Assembly: GCA_938028705.1 (NCBI GenBank)
Contig: CALIZI010000082.1
Span: forward strand, 1 to 64,000
Source of the DNA: an uncultured Saprospiraceae bacterium
Lineage (GTDB): Bacteria; Bacteroidota; Bacteroidia; Chitinophagales; Saprospiraceae
Length of the DNA: 64,000 bases
Direction of reading: 5' to 3'
Shown: positions 26,250-34,395 of the stretch, one piece after another
Layout of the letters: each line of letters begins with the position of its first letter
How positions within the stretch are numbered: the first letter of the stretch is position 1
Notes under the pieces: model-generated
The model's database searches: none
The model's input: only the letters and a program-made list of their open reading frames with translations
Told to the model about the DNA's origin: nothing
Translations under genes and position numbers: made by a program

Positions 26250-26414
26250 TGGAAATATAAAATGTAAAATAATAAATGTAAAATGTAAAAGGCTATAGCG
26301 CAGAATTTTTATGTAAATATTTTTTTATTATAAAAATAAATTTATTTAAAAATAAATATATTTCACGTCCTATCGACCCTTTTACATTTTAAATTTTGTG
26401 TTTTACATTTTACA
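26250..26414. repeat. mirrored word array around an AT-rich core
   Basis: aaaatgtaaaataataaatgt and gtaaaatgtaaaagg on the left mirror ccttttacattttaaatttt and gtgttttacattttacattt on the right, around an A/T core near 26310-26365. It separates the MATE and propeller genes. Confidence 0.6.
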
Positions 26415-26416
26415 TT

Positions 26417-27748
26417 TCAAACCTTAATATTCAACCATTTTTTAGAAGATAAATACCAAATCGTCAGGGCAGTCATAATGACCCAATAGACGATTTCTGC
26501 CATCCATGCCAGGCGAAGTCCGCCGCCAATCATGACGATAACCACGTAAATATATACGGAATAAACGACTGCACACACGATTTGAATGTACAAGCCGATT
26601 TGGGTAGCACCTGTACCCACCAAGCCGTTGAAGTAAATAGACCCAACGGAAAAGAGTGCGAGAATAGCCGCTAAAATCGGTAAAGTAGGACGGGCGACAT
26701 CATAAATTCCGGTATCAGGCGTGATGACTGCCATAACCCAATCCGGGAAAATCAGGACGGGAATGGTCAGCAATGCTGTGAAAAGAAAAGATAATTTAGC
26801 CGTCTTCGCCATGACGGGAAAGACTTCATCAACGCGATTTCTGCCAATGGCATTACTGACAAGTGTATTGATGCCTGTCGAAAATCCCCAGCATGGAATG
26901 GATAGAGCGAGATAGGTCATACGGACGACATTAGCGGCTGCCATATCGCGCTCGCCAAGGTTTTCGACTATGCTGAAAAAGAAAAACCAACTGCCCAAAC
27001 CAACTATCATTTGTACCACTATCGGACCTGAAATTCGTAATTGGGTTTTGATAATATTCAAATCTACTTTGGGTAATTTGAAGAGTTTGTACCTTCGTAG
27101 GTTTTTATCAAAAAACATATATATTAAAAATACCACGAATGCCACCACCTCTGCAATCGTACTCGCCAAACCCGCTCCTGCGATACCCATTTCGGGGAAA
27201 CCCAATTTTCCGAATATCAATGTATAATTTAAAATGACATTTGTAATGCCCAGAAAGATAGTGTCTATGATGATAAAGGTAGTCCTCGAAATGCCGGTAT
27301 AAAATGCAATAATCGCCACGCCGATGTAGCTAAAAAATACGCCCCACATGCGGTAATCGAGGTATTCCAGACTTTTATAAAATATCTTATCGGAATTGAC
27401 AAAGGCAGAAAAGAAGTAATAGGCTCCGTAACGCATAAACAAAAACATAATAATCGCCAATGCCAATTCAAAATAAATCAGGCTGTAGGTTGCCTTGCCT
27501 ACGCCCGCTACGTCACCTTCGCCGTCGCGTCGTGCAATCATAATCTGCCCGCCCCGCGAAAAACCAAAACCGATTGCCGCAATAATCAGATAAAATACCC
27601 CCACAAAACCAATTGCCCCCAACTCCACTTCGCCTACTCTGCCCAAGAAAATGCCGTCCGTCAACGTAATCACGTTCTGCGCGGCACTGCCCAACATTAT
27701 AGGAGTGGATATAGCTAAAATTCTCTTATACGATACCTCTGATTTCAT
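26417..27748 (-). CDS. MATE family efflux transporter
   Basis: A 443-residue inner-membrane protein with about twelve hydrophobic helices in two homologous halves. The N-terminal half shows ISTPIMLGSAAQNVITLTDGIFLGRVGEVELGA, the usual MATE opening with a conserved acidic Asp in helix 1. Family members exchange cations (Na+ or H+) for cationic drugs or metabolites. The substrate cannot be predicted. It lies downstream of a metal/cofactor-binding lipoprotein gene on the same strand with a 112-bp gap. Confidence 0.9.
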   Translation of the reverse strand: MKSEVSYKRILAISTPIMLGSAAQNVITLTDGIFLGRVGEVELGAIGFVGVFYLIIAAIGFGFSRGGQIMIARRDGEGDVAGVGKATYSLIYFELALAIIMFLFMRYGAYYFFSAFVNSDKIFYKSLEYLDYRMWGVFFSYIGVAIIAFYTGISRTTFIIIDTIFLGITNVILNYTLIFGKLGFPEMGIAGAGLASTIAEVVAFVVFLIYMFFDKNLRRYKLFKLPKVDLNIIKTQLRISGPIVVQMIVGLGSWFFFFSIVENLGERDMAAANVVRMTYLALSIPCWGFSTGINTLVSNAIGRNRVDEVFPVMAKTAKLSFLFTALLTIPVLIFPDWVMAVITPDTGIYDVARPTLPILAAILALFSVGSIYFNGLVGTGATQIGLYIQIVCAVVYSVYIYVVIVMIGGGLRLAWMAEIVYWVIMTALTIWYLSSKKWLNIKV

Positions 27749-27860
27749 TGCACTGTGATAAGGGGATTTCTTGGTTGTTACATTAAGACGTAATTAGTGG
27801 ATAGAACGATACATTTTTACCCGACTACTTGAACTCTATAAACCTTATAAACTCCATAAA

Positions 27861-29018
27861 CTAATCCACTCTCTCATAATAATAAAACTCATAATCAGTC
27901 AAAAGATTAGGATGAAAGGCTTTAATTAAATCTTTCAGTACGAGGTCGGGATGTACCACTGCCGATTCGTAAATATCGTAGCCACCTTCGGGAGATTTAC
28001 GTTTGCTGCCATTATACAATTCCTTGTTTTTCAAGGTTTTAAAGTCTGCGTATCGTTCATCGGCTGCCACAATATCATCTGCACTATTGACCAAGCCAAT
28101 GTTGATCCACTTATCTACATTTCGTGCTTTTTCATAGACGATTTCAAAATCCGGTTGCAAACTCGCCGTTCCTTTACTGTCTTTCCATAGGTAATTGCCG
28201 CCCGCATCTGCAATGTGTCGCGCCACATAACTCTCGCCTCCCGGCACATACCAATTGCCGGAAAGCCCCATGCCCACCAAGACAGAGGGTGGGGGAGAGG
28301 TGGCTTTTTTTGCCAGTGTTTTTAGTTCATTATAATTGGTAGCGAGGGTATCAAAAGTTGCCGCAGCTTCGGCTTCTTTACCCATGATGACTGCCACAAA
28401 TTTCATCCATTCGGCGCGTCCGAGAGGGGAGTGGTCCATGTATTCGGCAAGTACGATGGGTGTGAGTCCGGCTTCGCGGAGTTTGCTGATATTATTGTCG
28501 GCACTCATACCATAGGTGAATACGATGTCGGGTTCGGTATCGGTCAATACCTCATAATTGAGTCCGGCTTCTGTACCGATTTCGCGGATTTTACCGGAAG
28601 CTATACGTTCTCTTACACGCTCATTATACACGTATTTTGCACCGGAAATACCCACTAATTTATCTGCTACATTTAAGGCATTGAGCAGCGCAATATGCGT
28701 AGTAGAAGTACAAGCCATCCGTTCTACCGGACGCTGAATGTATATCGCTTTTTCGGAATATTTAGGCTTGGGATTGCCCTTATCATACACCACATAAGTG
28801 AATGAAATATCCGCCGATTTCCAAGGGTTTTTTACTTTTAAAATGCTATAATTTGGGTGTTTTTCTATTGTGAAATTTTGAGCATATTCCGTTGATTTTG
28901 TATTGGAATTTTCTGTGTTTGTAAGAGTATTTTTACAAGAAAAAATATTTATAAAACAAAAAAAATAAATTATTTTTTTTGTTAAATTATTTAAAAATAA
29001 TATTTTGTATTTATTCAA
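27861..29018 (-). CDS. ABC transporter substrate-binding lipoprotein (TroA/BtuF-like)
   Basis: A 385-residue binding protein. Lipobox INIFSC (Cys about 27) follows a long hydrophobic leader. The helical-backbone (TroA/BtuF class III) fold is indicated by RPVERMACTSTTHIALLNALNVADKLVGISG (about 93-123), EIGTEAGLNYEVLTDTEPDIVFTYG (about 146-170), SVLVGMGLSGNWYVPGGESYVARHIADAGGNYLW, and a C-terminal HPDLVLKDLIKAFHPNLL. Such proteins deliver iron-siderophore, heme or cobalamin to a permease. No permease or ATPase gene is adjacent and no cobalamin riboswitch is seen. Confidence 0.85.
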   Translation of the reverse strand: MNKYKILFLNNLTKKIIYFFCFINIFSCKNTLTNTENSNTKSTEYAQNFTIEKHPNYSILKVKNPWKSADISFTYVVYDKGNPKPKYSEKAIYIQRPVERMACTSTTHIALLNALNVADKLVGISGAKYVYNERVRERIASGKIREIGTEAGLNYEVLTDTEPDIVFTYGMSADNNISKLREAGLTPIVLAEYMDHSPLGRAEWMKFVAVIMGKEAEAAATFDTLATNYNELKTLAKKATSPPPSVLVGMGLSGNWYVPGGESYVARHIADAGGNYLWKDSKGTASLQPDFEIVYEKARNVDKWINIGLVNSADDIVAADERYADFKTLKNKELYNGSKRKSPEGGYDIYESAVVHPDLVLKDLIKAFHPNLLTDYEFYYYERVD

Positions 29019-29044
29019 ATTTTATATTTAAAAAGTGATAAAAT

Positions 29045-29212
29045 GTAGCGCGAACTTCCAGTCCGCATACCGCACCCGTACAGGCGATTTTAATCGCCAT
29101 GTGTAATATTATTTTAATTTATAATTTCTTAAAAATGAATATTATGCAGGTTTGTTTTCACATGGCGATTGAAATCGCCTGTACGGTGGCACGGGTTGGA
29201 AGCCCGTGCTAC
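29045..29212. repeat. repeat family IV, full inverted pair
   Basis: The left arm (gtagcgcgaacttccagtcc through cgtacaggcgattttaatcg and ccatgtg) is the approximate reverse complement of the right arm (cacatggcgattgaaatcgc through ctgtacgg, cacgggttgg and aagcccgtgctac). Each arm also contains its own small hairpin. The element abuts the stop codon of the phosphatase gene. A half copy is at 16868-16908. Confidence 0.65.
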
Positions 29213-29213
29213 G

Positions 29214-31148
29214 TTATTCTTTCAATAGCTTCCTGACCACACTCCCTTCTTTAGTATTTAAATGTAAAAAGTAAATCCCCGAAGGCAAACCTGCAGCCGT
29301 AAAGCGGAGGTCATAATTACCGGCAATTTGGCGGTCATTATACAGGTTTTTAATGAGTTGACCGGATACGTTGTATAATGAAATCTGAATATCCTGTGTA
29401 CGTGCAAGGGCATAATGTAGCGTCACGCGGTCATGGTATGGATTCGGATAAACACTTAGCACTAAAATATCATCATCGGGCGATACGACAGGAATCATGA
29501 CATCGGCAGTAGGGTCAGGTGCAGGGATTTCTTGTATAGCTTTTGGCGGTGCGGGGCTAGTTGCTGGATTCAGATAATTTTCATTATGATTTGTATATAA
29601 ACCCACACCGAATGACTCGGCAGAGTTGGGAACACGCATTCCATCATCCAAATAATAAAAATCCATTTGCGCCTTCGTAGTGGTGAGGTCAAGGATGACA
29701 TAGCCGTGCTTGGTGGTTTCAATATGCTTATTGTGCGGGTTGGCACCACCAAACAAATCGCGTATAAAATTAGCGATTATTTCACTACCAAAATTTTCAT
29801 CATAATTATCGGAACTGATGCTGCAAGTCGCACATTCTACCGCAACGGAACCCATACCTGTATCGGGATTATAGAGTGTCGAATCGGCAGGTGTAGAGGT
29901 AATGTCAAAAGCCAGTGAAATATGCACATCTCCTGTCATAAACAGGACATTATCAATATTATTTGAACTAATATGATTGACGATTTCATCGCGCTTGGCA
30001 GGGTAGCCAAACCAAGTATCCAAGAATAAATTGCGGGCTTCCAAGCCAAGCGGGTCGCCTGCGCCTTCCAATAATAACTCTGCAAAAACAACCTGATTTC
30101 CGACCACTTTCCACTGTGCTGTGGAGTTGGAAAGTCCGTCTTTGAACCACTGCATTTGTGTAGGTCCGAGCAGGTAGCGGTCAGGGTCATTTATATTGGG
30201 TGCGTCAAAGCTATCGACTTGAATGCTACGTGCTTCATGGCGGGTATCGAGCATGATGACATCTGCCATATCGCCATAAGAAAAATTGCGATAGACGGTC
30301 TGTGTAGCATTATCCCGAATGGGTATCCACTCAAAAAAGGCTTGTACGGCGGCACTTTTTCTGTTGCTGTAATCACCTTCATTGGGTGTGTGATTATTGG
30401 CACCATTTACCCATGCGTCATTGGCTATTTCATGGTCGTCCCAAATCAAAATGAAGGGATGCTGTTGCATGGCACGTCGGAGGTGAGCATCGAGCCGGTA
30501 GTAAGAATAGCGGATGCGATAATCGCTCAATTCAAGTATTTCGTGGTCGGGCTGATGTCCGCGTCCTACCTCTTCGGTGTAGCCGTAGCCGCCTGTTTGA
30601 TACTCGTAAATAAAATCGCCCAGATGCAATACTGCGTCTATATCATTGCGTTTTGCCAAGTGTCCGAAAGCACTGAAATAGCCCGATTGATAGTTGTTGC
30701 AGGACGCAATGGCGAATTTTAAGTGTTCGCTATTTCCCGAAGGTGCGGTACGTGTACGTCCGGCGATAGAGGTCTTGCCTAATGCCGAAAAACGGTAGTA
30801 ATAGGTCGTCGCAGCATCCAAACCCGTGACATCCATTTTTACGGTATAGTCGCGGCTTTCGTCGGTCATAAATGTGCCGTTGGCAATGATATTGGCAAAG
30901 GCGGTATCGGTTGCCATCTGCCAATCTACGGCAATGGTCTCATCTTGTGTGGGGGTCACTCTCGTCCAGATAATGACGGCATCAGACAATGGATCGCCGG
31001 AAGCTACGCCATGATAAAAAGGTTCGAGCGAAGGGTCGAATGAGAGGGTGTCATTGGCGCGACTGTTGATGTTTAATTCAACATCCTGCGTAAAGGCAAC
31101 ATTAAATGCGCCGAAAATGAGGATAAGAAGGGAGATATATTTTGTCAT
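29214..31148 (-). CDS. PhoD-like alkaline phosphatase with T9SS sorting domain
   Basis: A 644-residue secreted protein: signal peptide (1-20), PhoD N-terminal domain (about 45-135, GVASGDPLSDAVIIWTRV and TTYYYRFSALG), and the metallophosphatase domain. Metal-ligand motifs are FAIASCNNYQSG, AVLHLGDFIYEY, LIWDDHEIANDAW and FMTGDVHISLAF. The C-terminus (VYPNPYHDRVTLHYAL … GIYFLHLNTKEGSVVRKLLKE) is a T9SS type-A domain. PhoD enzymes are Ca/Fe-dependent phosphodiesterase/phosphatases that release phosphate outside the cell. Exported by T9SS rather than Tat. Confidence 0.9.
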   Translation of the reverse strand: MTKYISLLILIFGAFNVAFTQDVELNINSRANDTLSFDPSLEPFYHGVASGDPLSDAVIIWTRVTPTQDETIAVDWQMATDTAFANIIANGTFMTDESRDYTVKMDVTGLDAATTYYYRFSALGKTSIAGRTRTAPSGNSEHLKFAIASCNNYQSGYFSAFGHLAKRNDIDAVLHLGDFIYEYQTGGYGYTEEVGRGHQPDHEILELSDYRIRYSYYRLDAHLRRAMQQHPFILIWDDHEIANDAWVNGANNHTPNEGDYSNRKSAAVQAFFEWIPIRDNATQTVYRNFSYGDMADVIMLDTRHEARSIQVDSFDAPNINDPDRYLLGPTQMQWFKDGLSNSTAQWKVVGNQVVFAELLLEGAGDPLGLEARNLFLDTWFGYPAKRDEIVNHISSNNIDNVLFMTGDVHISLAFDITSTPADSTLYNPDTGMGSVAVECATCSISSDNYDENFGSEIIANFIRDLFGGANPHNKHIETTKHGYVILDLTTTKAQMDFYYLDDGMRVPNSAESFGVGLYTNHNENYLNPATSPAPPKAIQEIPAPDPTADVMIPVVSPDDDILVLSVYPNPYHDRVTLHYALARTQDIQISLYNVSGQLIKNLYNDRQIAGNYDLRFTAAGLPSGIYFLHLNTKEGSVVRKLLKE

Positions 31149-31322
31149 TATAATTTTGAATAAGTGTTGAGTTTTAAATAATTAAAATTTTTAAAAAAAA
31201 TTATATTAATAAAATAATTTTAATTATTTATTTCAAAATATAAAAATACGCATATTGTTTTTGTTTTCTATTTAAAATTTAGTTTAATTTTGTTAAACTA
31301 AGTAGTTAGATAAAAATATCTG

Positions 31323-31529
31323 AACCACTAAGCGCACTAAGAACACGAATGTCGAATTAACCCCGTTCTTCAACGGGGCAGGCTACATAAGAAAACTAAG
31401 GTAGTGTAAAAAATTTATTATTAAATACTTAGAAATAATTTGTGTCCTCTGCGCCCATTCGATTTTATCCCGAAAGCTTTCGGGATTAGTGCGCTTAGTG
31501 GTTAAAATATTGTTAGTTTATTTTTGTCT
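31323..31529. repeat. dispersed repeat with 18-bp inverted arms
   Basis: aaccactaagcgcactaa (31323-31340) and ttagtgcgcttagtggtt (31486-31503) are exact inverted repeats. Inside are two smaller hairpins (cccgttcttcaacggg; cccgaaagctttcggg). The right flank matches 96-132. A near-direct repeat (aaaatatctg / aaaatattg) borders it. No gene in the 31149-31581 interval. Confidence 0.55.
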
Positions 31530-31581
31530 CATTTTGTAAACTAATGGCTATCAGTTCATAGTTCATAATAACTTGAATTAC

Positions 31582-31615
31582 AAAAAAAGCCTCCGAGAGG
31601 AACTCTCGAAGGCTT
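31582..31615 (-). terminator. Rho-independent terminator of rpsA
   Basis: On the minus strand aagccttcgagag pairs with ctctcggaggctt around a 3-nt loop and leads into seven T residues, about 32 bp past the S1 stop codon. Confidence 0.88.
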
Positions 31616-31646
31616 CAAATATTTAATATGAAATTATCTGTTCAAA

Positions 31647-33827
31647 TTATGCGTCCTTATCTGCGTCTGCATCTTCAGCTTTAGCATCTGCCACCTCTTC
31701 AGGTTTTGGTGCTTCAACCTTTGGTTCTTCGGCTGCCTTTTCTTCCTTTTTAGGTTCGGCTGCTTTCTCCTTCTTTTTCTTAGGTTCGGCTGCAGGTTTT
31801 GCATCCTCTTCCATTTGCTGTTTCAGCGCATCAAATACATCTAAATCACCAAGTGTTTCTCGCTCTACCTGAGAATTTTGTTTCTTGATGGTCTTGCGTA
31901 CTTTTTCTTTCTCTTTTACTTTCTCGGCTCTTTCAGTTTCCTCACCTTCGCGGCGTTGGTCTTCCAAATAACGGGAGTGAGATACTAAAATACGCTTATC
32001 GTCACGATTAAATTCTAATACCTTGACATAAACGATTTCTTCCGTTTTAGCATAAGTATTATCTTCTTTTTTCATGTGTTTCTTAGGTGCAAAAGCCTCT
32101 AAGCCATAAGGCAATTGGACGATTGAACCTCTGTCATCAACACGCAAAACGGTAGCTTCGTGATACGAACCGACCGGAAAGACGGTCTCGAAAGTATCCC
32201 AAGGATTTTCTTCCAGTTGTTTGTGACCCAAAGAAAGTTTGCGGCTTTGCTTGTCAATTTCTTCAATCGTAATATCAATATTTTGACCTTTCTTGACATA
32301 CTCACTTGGATGCGAATAACGCTTCGTCCATGAGAGGTCAGAAATGTGTACCATACCGCCAATGCCTTCCTGCAATTCGATGAATACACCGTAAGGCGTA
32401 AGGTTTTTGACCAAGCCTGTATGACGACTGCCGATTGGGAAGAGTGTTTCGATTTCATCCCATGGGTCAGTGGTCAATTGTTTGAGACTGAGCGACATTT
32501 TTCTGTCCTCGCGGTCTATGGTGACGACTTTTGCCTCGTAATTATGACCAAGTTTGAAGTGTTCTTTGGCATTGACCATCTGGCTGCTCCAAGAGACTTC
32601 CGAAACGTGAATCAAACCTTCTACACCGGGCTGCACTTCAAGGAATGCGCCGTAATCTTCAATGTTGACAATTTTACCCGTAACAGTCGAACCTTCCGCA
32701 ATAGTTTCTGATAAGACTTCCCACGGATGCGGTTGCAATTGCTTGAGACCGAGTGAGATACGTTTTTTATTGTCATCAAAATCAAGTACCACTACGTTGA
32801 TTTTATCATTGATTTTAAGCACTTCGCTTGGGTGCGTAATACGTCCCCACGAAATATCTGTGATGTACAACAAGCCGTCAACACCACCCAAATCAAGGAA
32901 TGCACCGAAGTCGGTAATGTTCTTAACTGTACCTTCCAATACCTGACCTTTTTCGAGGTCGGCAATGATTTTCTGACGTTGCTCTTCCAAGTCACTTTCG
33001 ATAAGTGCCTTGTGAGAAACCACCGCATTTTTAATCGCTTCGTTGACCTTGACCACCTTGAACTCCATCTTCTTACCTACGTAAGCATCATAATCCACTA
33101 CGGGCTTGATGTCAATTTGCGAACCGGGCAGGAAGGTCTCCAAACCACCGGCATCTACTATCAGACCACCTTTGGTTTTATTGACAATCACACCTTCTAT
33201 GGTTGTGCCTTCTTCAAATGAGCGTACAATCGCTTCCCATGTTCGCAAGAGTTTTGCCTTGCGTCGTGAGAGTACCAATTGTCCTTTGCCATCTTCTCTT
33301 GATTCTACATACACTTCCACTTCTCCACCTATCACGACCTCATTACCGCGAAGTTCGGAGACCGATAACATCCCGTCGGATTTGTAATTCAAGTCCAACA
33401 AAACAATACCTGTTTTTTCATTGATGTGTGAGATTTTTCCTTTAACAATTTCGTTTTCGTTGATAAAATTCAACTCCGACTCATATTGCTTGAACATCTC
33501 GTCAAACTCCGACTGTGTATAATTCAGTTCATTTTTTGCACCTCTGTCCCAGTCAAAATCATCGTGGGCAGTCGCCAAATTAGCATCGTCTCCAAGATCT
33601 ATCTCAACGATTTCAGGTTTGTAATCCGCTTGTTCTTCTTCGATTGTCTTCTTGACTACGATAGCTTCACCGGATGTCTCTTTTTTGACTACAGTTTCCG
33701 CTGCCGCTTCCTGAGGTGCCTCCACAGTTTCAGCTACTTCTTGTATGACTTCCTGTGGGGTTTCTACTGCATCAGCCACTGTCTCTTTTGACAATTCCTG
33801 ATTGATTTGTTCCAAATTCTCTTCCAT
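31647..33827 (-). CDS. rpsA: 30S ribosomal protein S1
   Basis: A 726-residue protein with six S1 OB-fold domains, at about 132-205, 212-285, 292-365, 380-455, 468-540 and 555-625 (for example GTVKNITDFGAFLDLGGVDG and GKIVNIEDYGAFLEVQPGVEG). It is longer than the ~557 of E. coli S1 because of an acidic Glu/Val/Ala-rich N-terminal extension (1-125) and a Lys/Glu/Ala/Pro-rich C-terminal tail (about 640-726). S1 binds mRNA on the 30S subunit, of interest in a phylum that mostly lacks Shine-Dalgarno pairing. It is monocistronic with its own terminator. Confidence 0.95.
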   Translation of the reverse strand: MEENLEQINQELSKETVADAVETPQEVIQEVAETVEAPQEAAAETVVKKETSGEAIVVKKTIEEEQADYKPEIVEIDLGDDANLATAHDDFDWDRGAKNELNYTQSEFDEMFKQYESELNFINENEIVKGKISHINEKTGIVLLDLNYKSDGMLSVSELRGNEVVIGGEVEVYVESREDGKGQLVLSRRKAKLLRTWEAIVRSFEEGTTIEGVIVNKTKGGLIVDAGGLETFLPGSQIDIKPVVDYDAYVGKKMEFKVVKVNEAIKNAVVSHKALIESDLEEQRQKIIADLEKGQVLEGTVKNITDFGAFLDLGGVDGLLYITDISWGRITHPSEVLKINDKINVVVLDFDDNKKRISLGLKQLQPHPWEVLSETIAEGSTVTGKIVNIEDYGAFLEVQPGVEGLIHVSEVSWSSQMVNAKEHFKLGHNYEAKVVTIDREDRKMSLSLKQLTTDPWDEIETLFPIGSRHTGLVKNLTPYGVFIELQEGIGGMVHISDLSWTKRYSHPSEYVKKGQNIDITIEEIDKQSRKLSLGHKQLEENPWDTFETVFPVGSYHEATVLRVDDRGSIVQLPYGLEAFAPKKHMKKEDNTYAKTEEIVYVKVLEFNRDDKRILVSHSRYLEDQRREGEETERAEKVKEKEKVRKTIKKQNSQVERETLGDLDVFDALKQQMEEDAKPAAEPKKKKEKAAEPKKEEKAAEEPKVEAPKPEEVADAKAEDADADKDA

Positions 33828-34229
33828 AGAGATTGAATTGGTTTAAAATGTTAAAAAAATATGATTTTAGAAATTGGTATAACAGTTAATTAGGTGATTA
33901 GCAAATCAGACTAATTCGCAGTATTTATTTGAATAAGAAAATTATTATTTAAAAATAAATATAATAAATTTTCTTTTTAATGAATATTGAAATAAAAGTT
34001 TTTTTAATTAAAATTATTTTATAATATTTTTATTATTAAAAATAAATAAGTTATAAATTTTATTTATTTTAAAATTATTAAAAATAATCTTATTTCAATG
34101 CGACTATTAATTTTTATCCAAAATCTAAAATATGATTAAAATATGTTCAAAAAAAGTAACGAAAATGCAATACATTAACATCCACTCTAATTTGAGCGCA
34201 CAAAGGTACTATTTTTTCATGGAAAAACA
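33828..34229. other. AT-rich gene-free stretch upstream of rpsA
   Basis: Nearly pure A/T with mirrored 'ttttaataaaaa' runs between about 33930 and 34090. It must contain the rpsA promoter and leader, but I cannot place a consensus with confidence. Nothing else seen. Confidence 0.4.
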
Positions 34230-34394
34230 AAGTTGATTGAGTTTATAGAGTTTATGAAGTTTATAGAGTTTATGAAGTTTATAGAGTGATTAGTTAGCAT
34301 TTTGCCGTAGGCAAAACCGATAACTCAATCAACTTTATCAACTTTATCAACTCAATAAACTCTATCAACTTTATCAACTCTATCAACTCAATCA
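34230..34394. repeat. mirrored word array
   Basis: Tandem words of 'gagtttatagagtttatgaagtt' on the left mirror 'aactttatcaactcaataaactctatc' on the right, with 'gccgtaggc' at the centre. It lies immediately downstream of the M14 carboxypeptidase gene. The same words appear at 19161, 39434 and 44836. Confidence 0.6.
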
Positions 34395-34395
34395 A

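Noticed and set aside
27861-29213. Cobalamin riboswitch upstream of the TroA/BtuF-like gene
   Set aside because: The 5' flank contains repeat family IV and AT-rich DNA; no B12 box (gccactg) or aptamer layout is visible.
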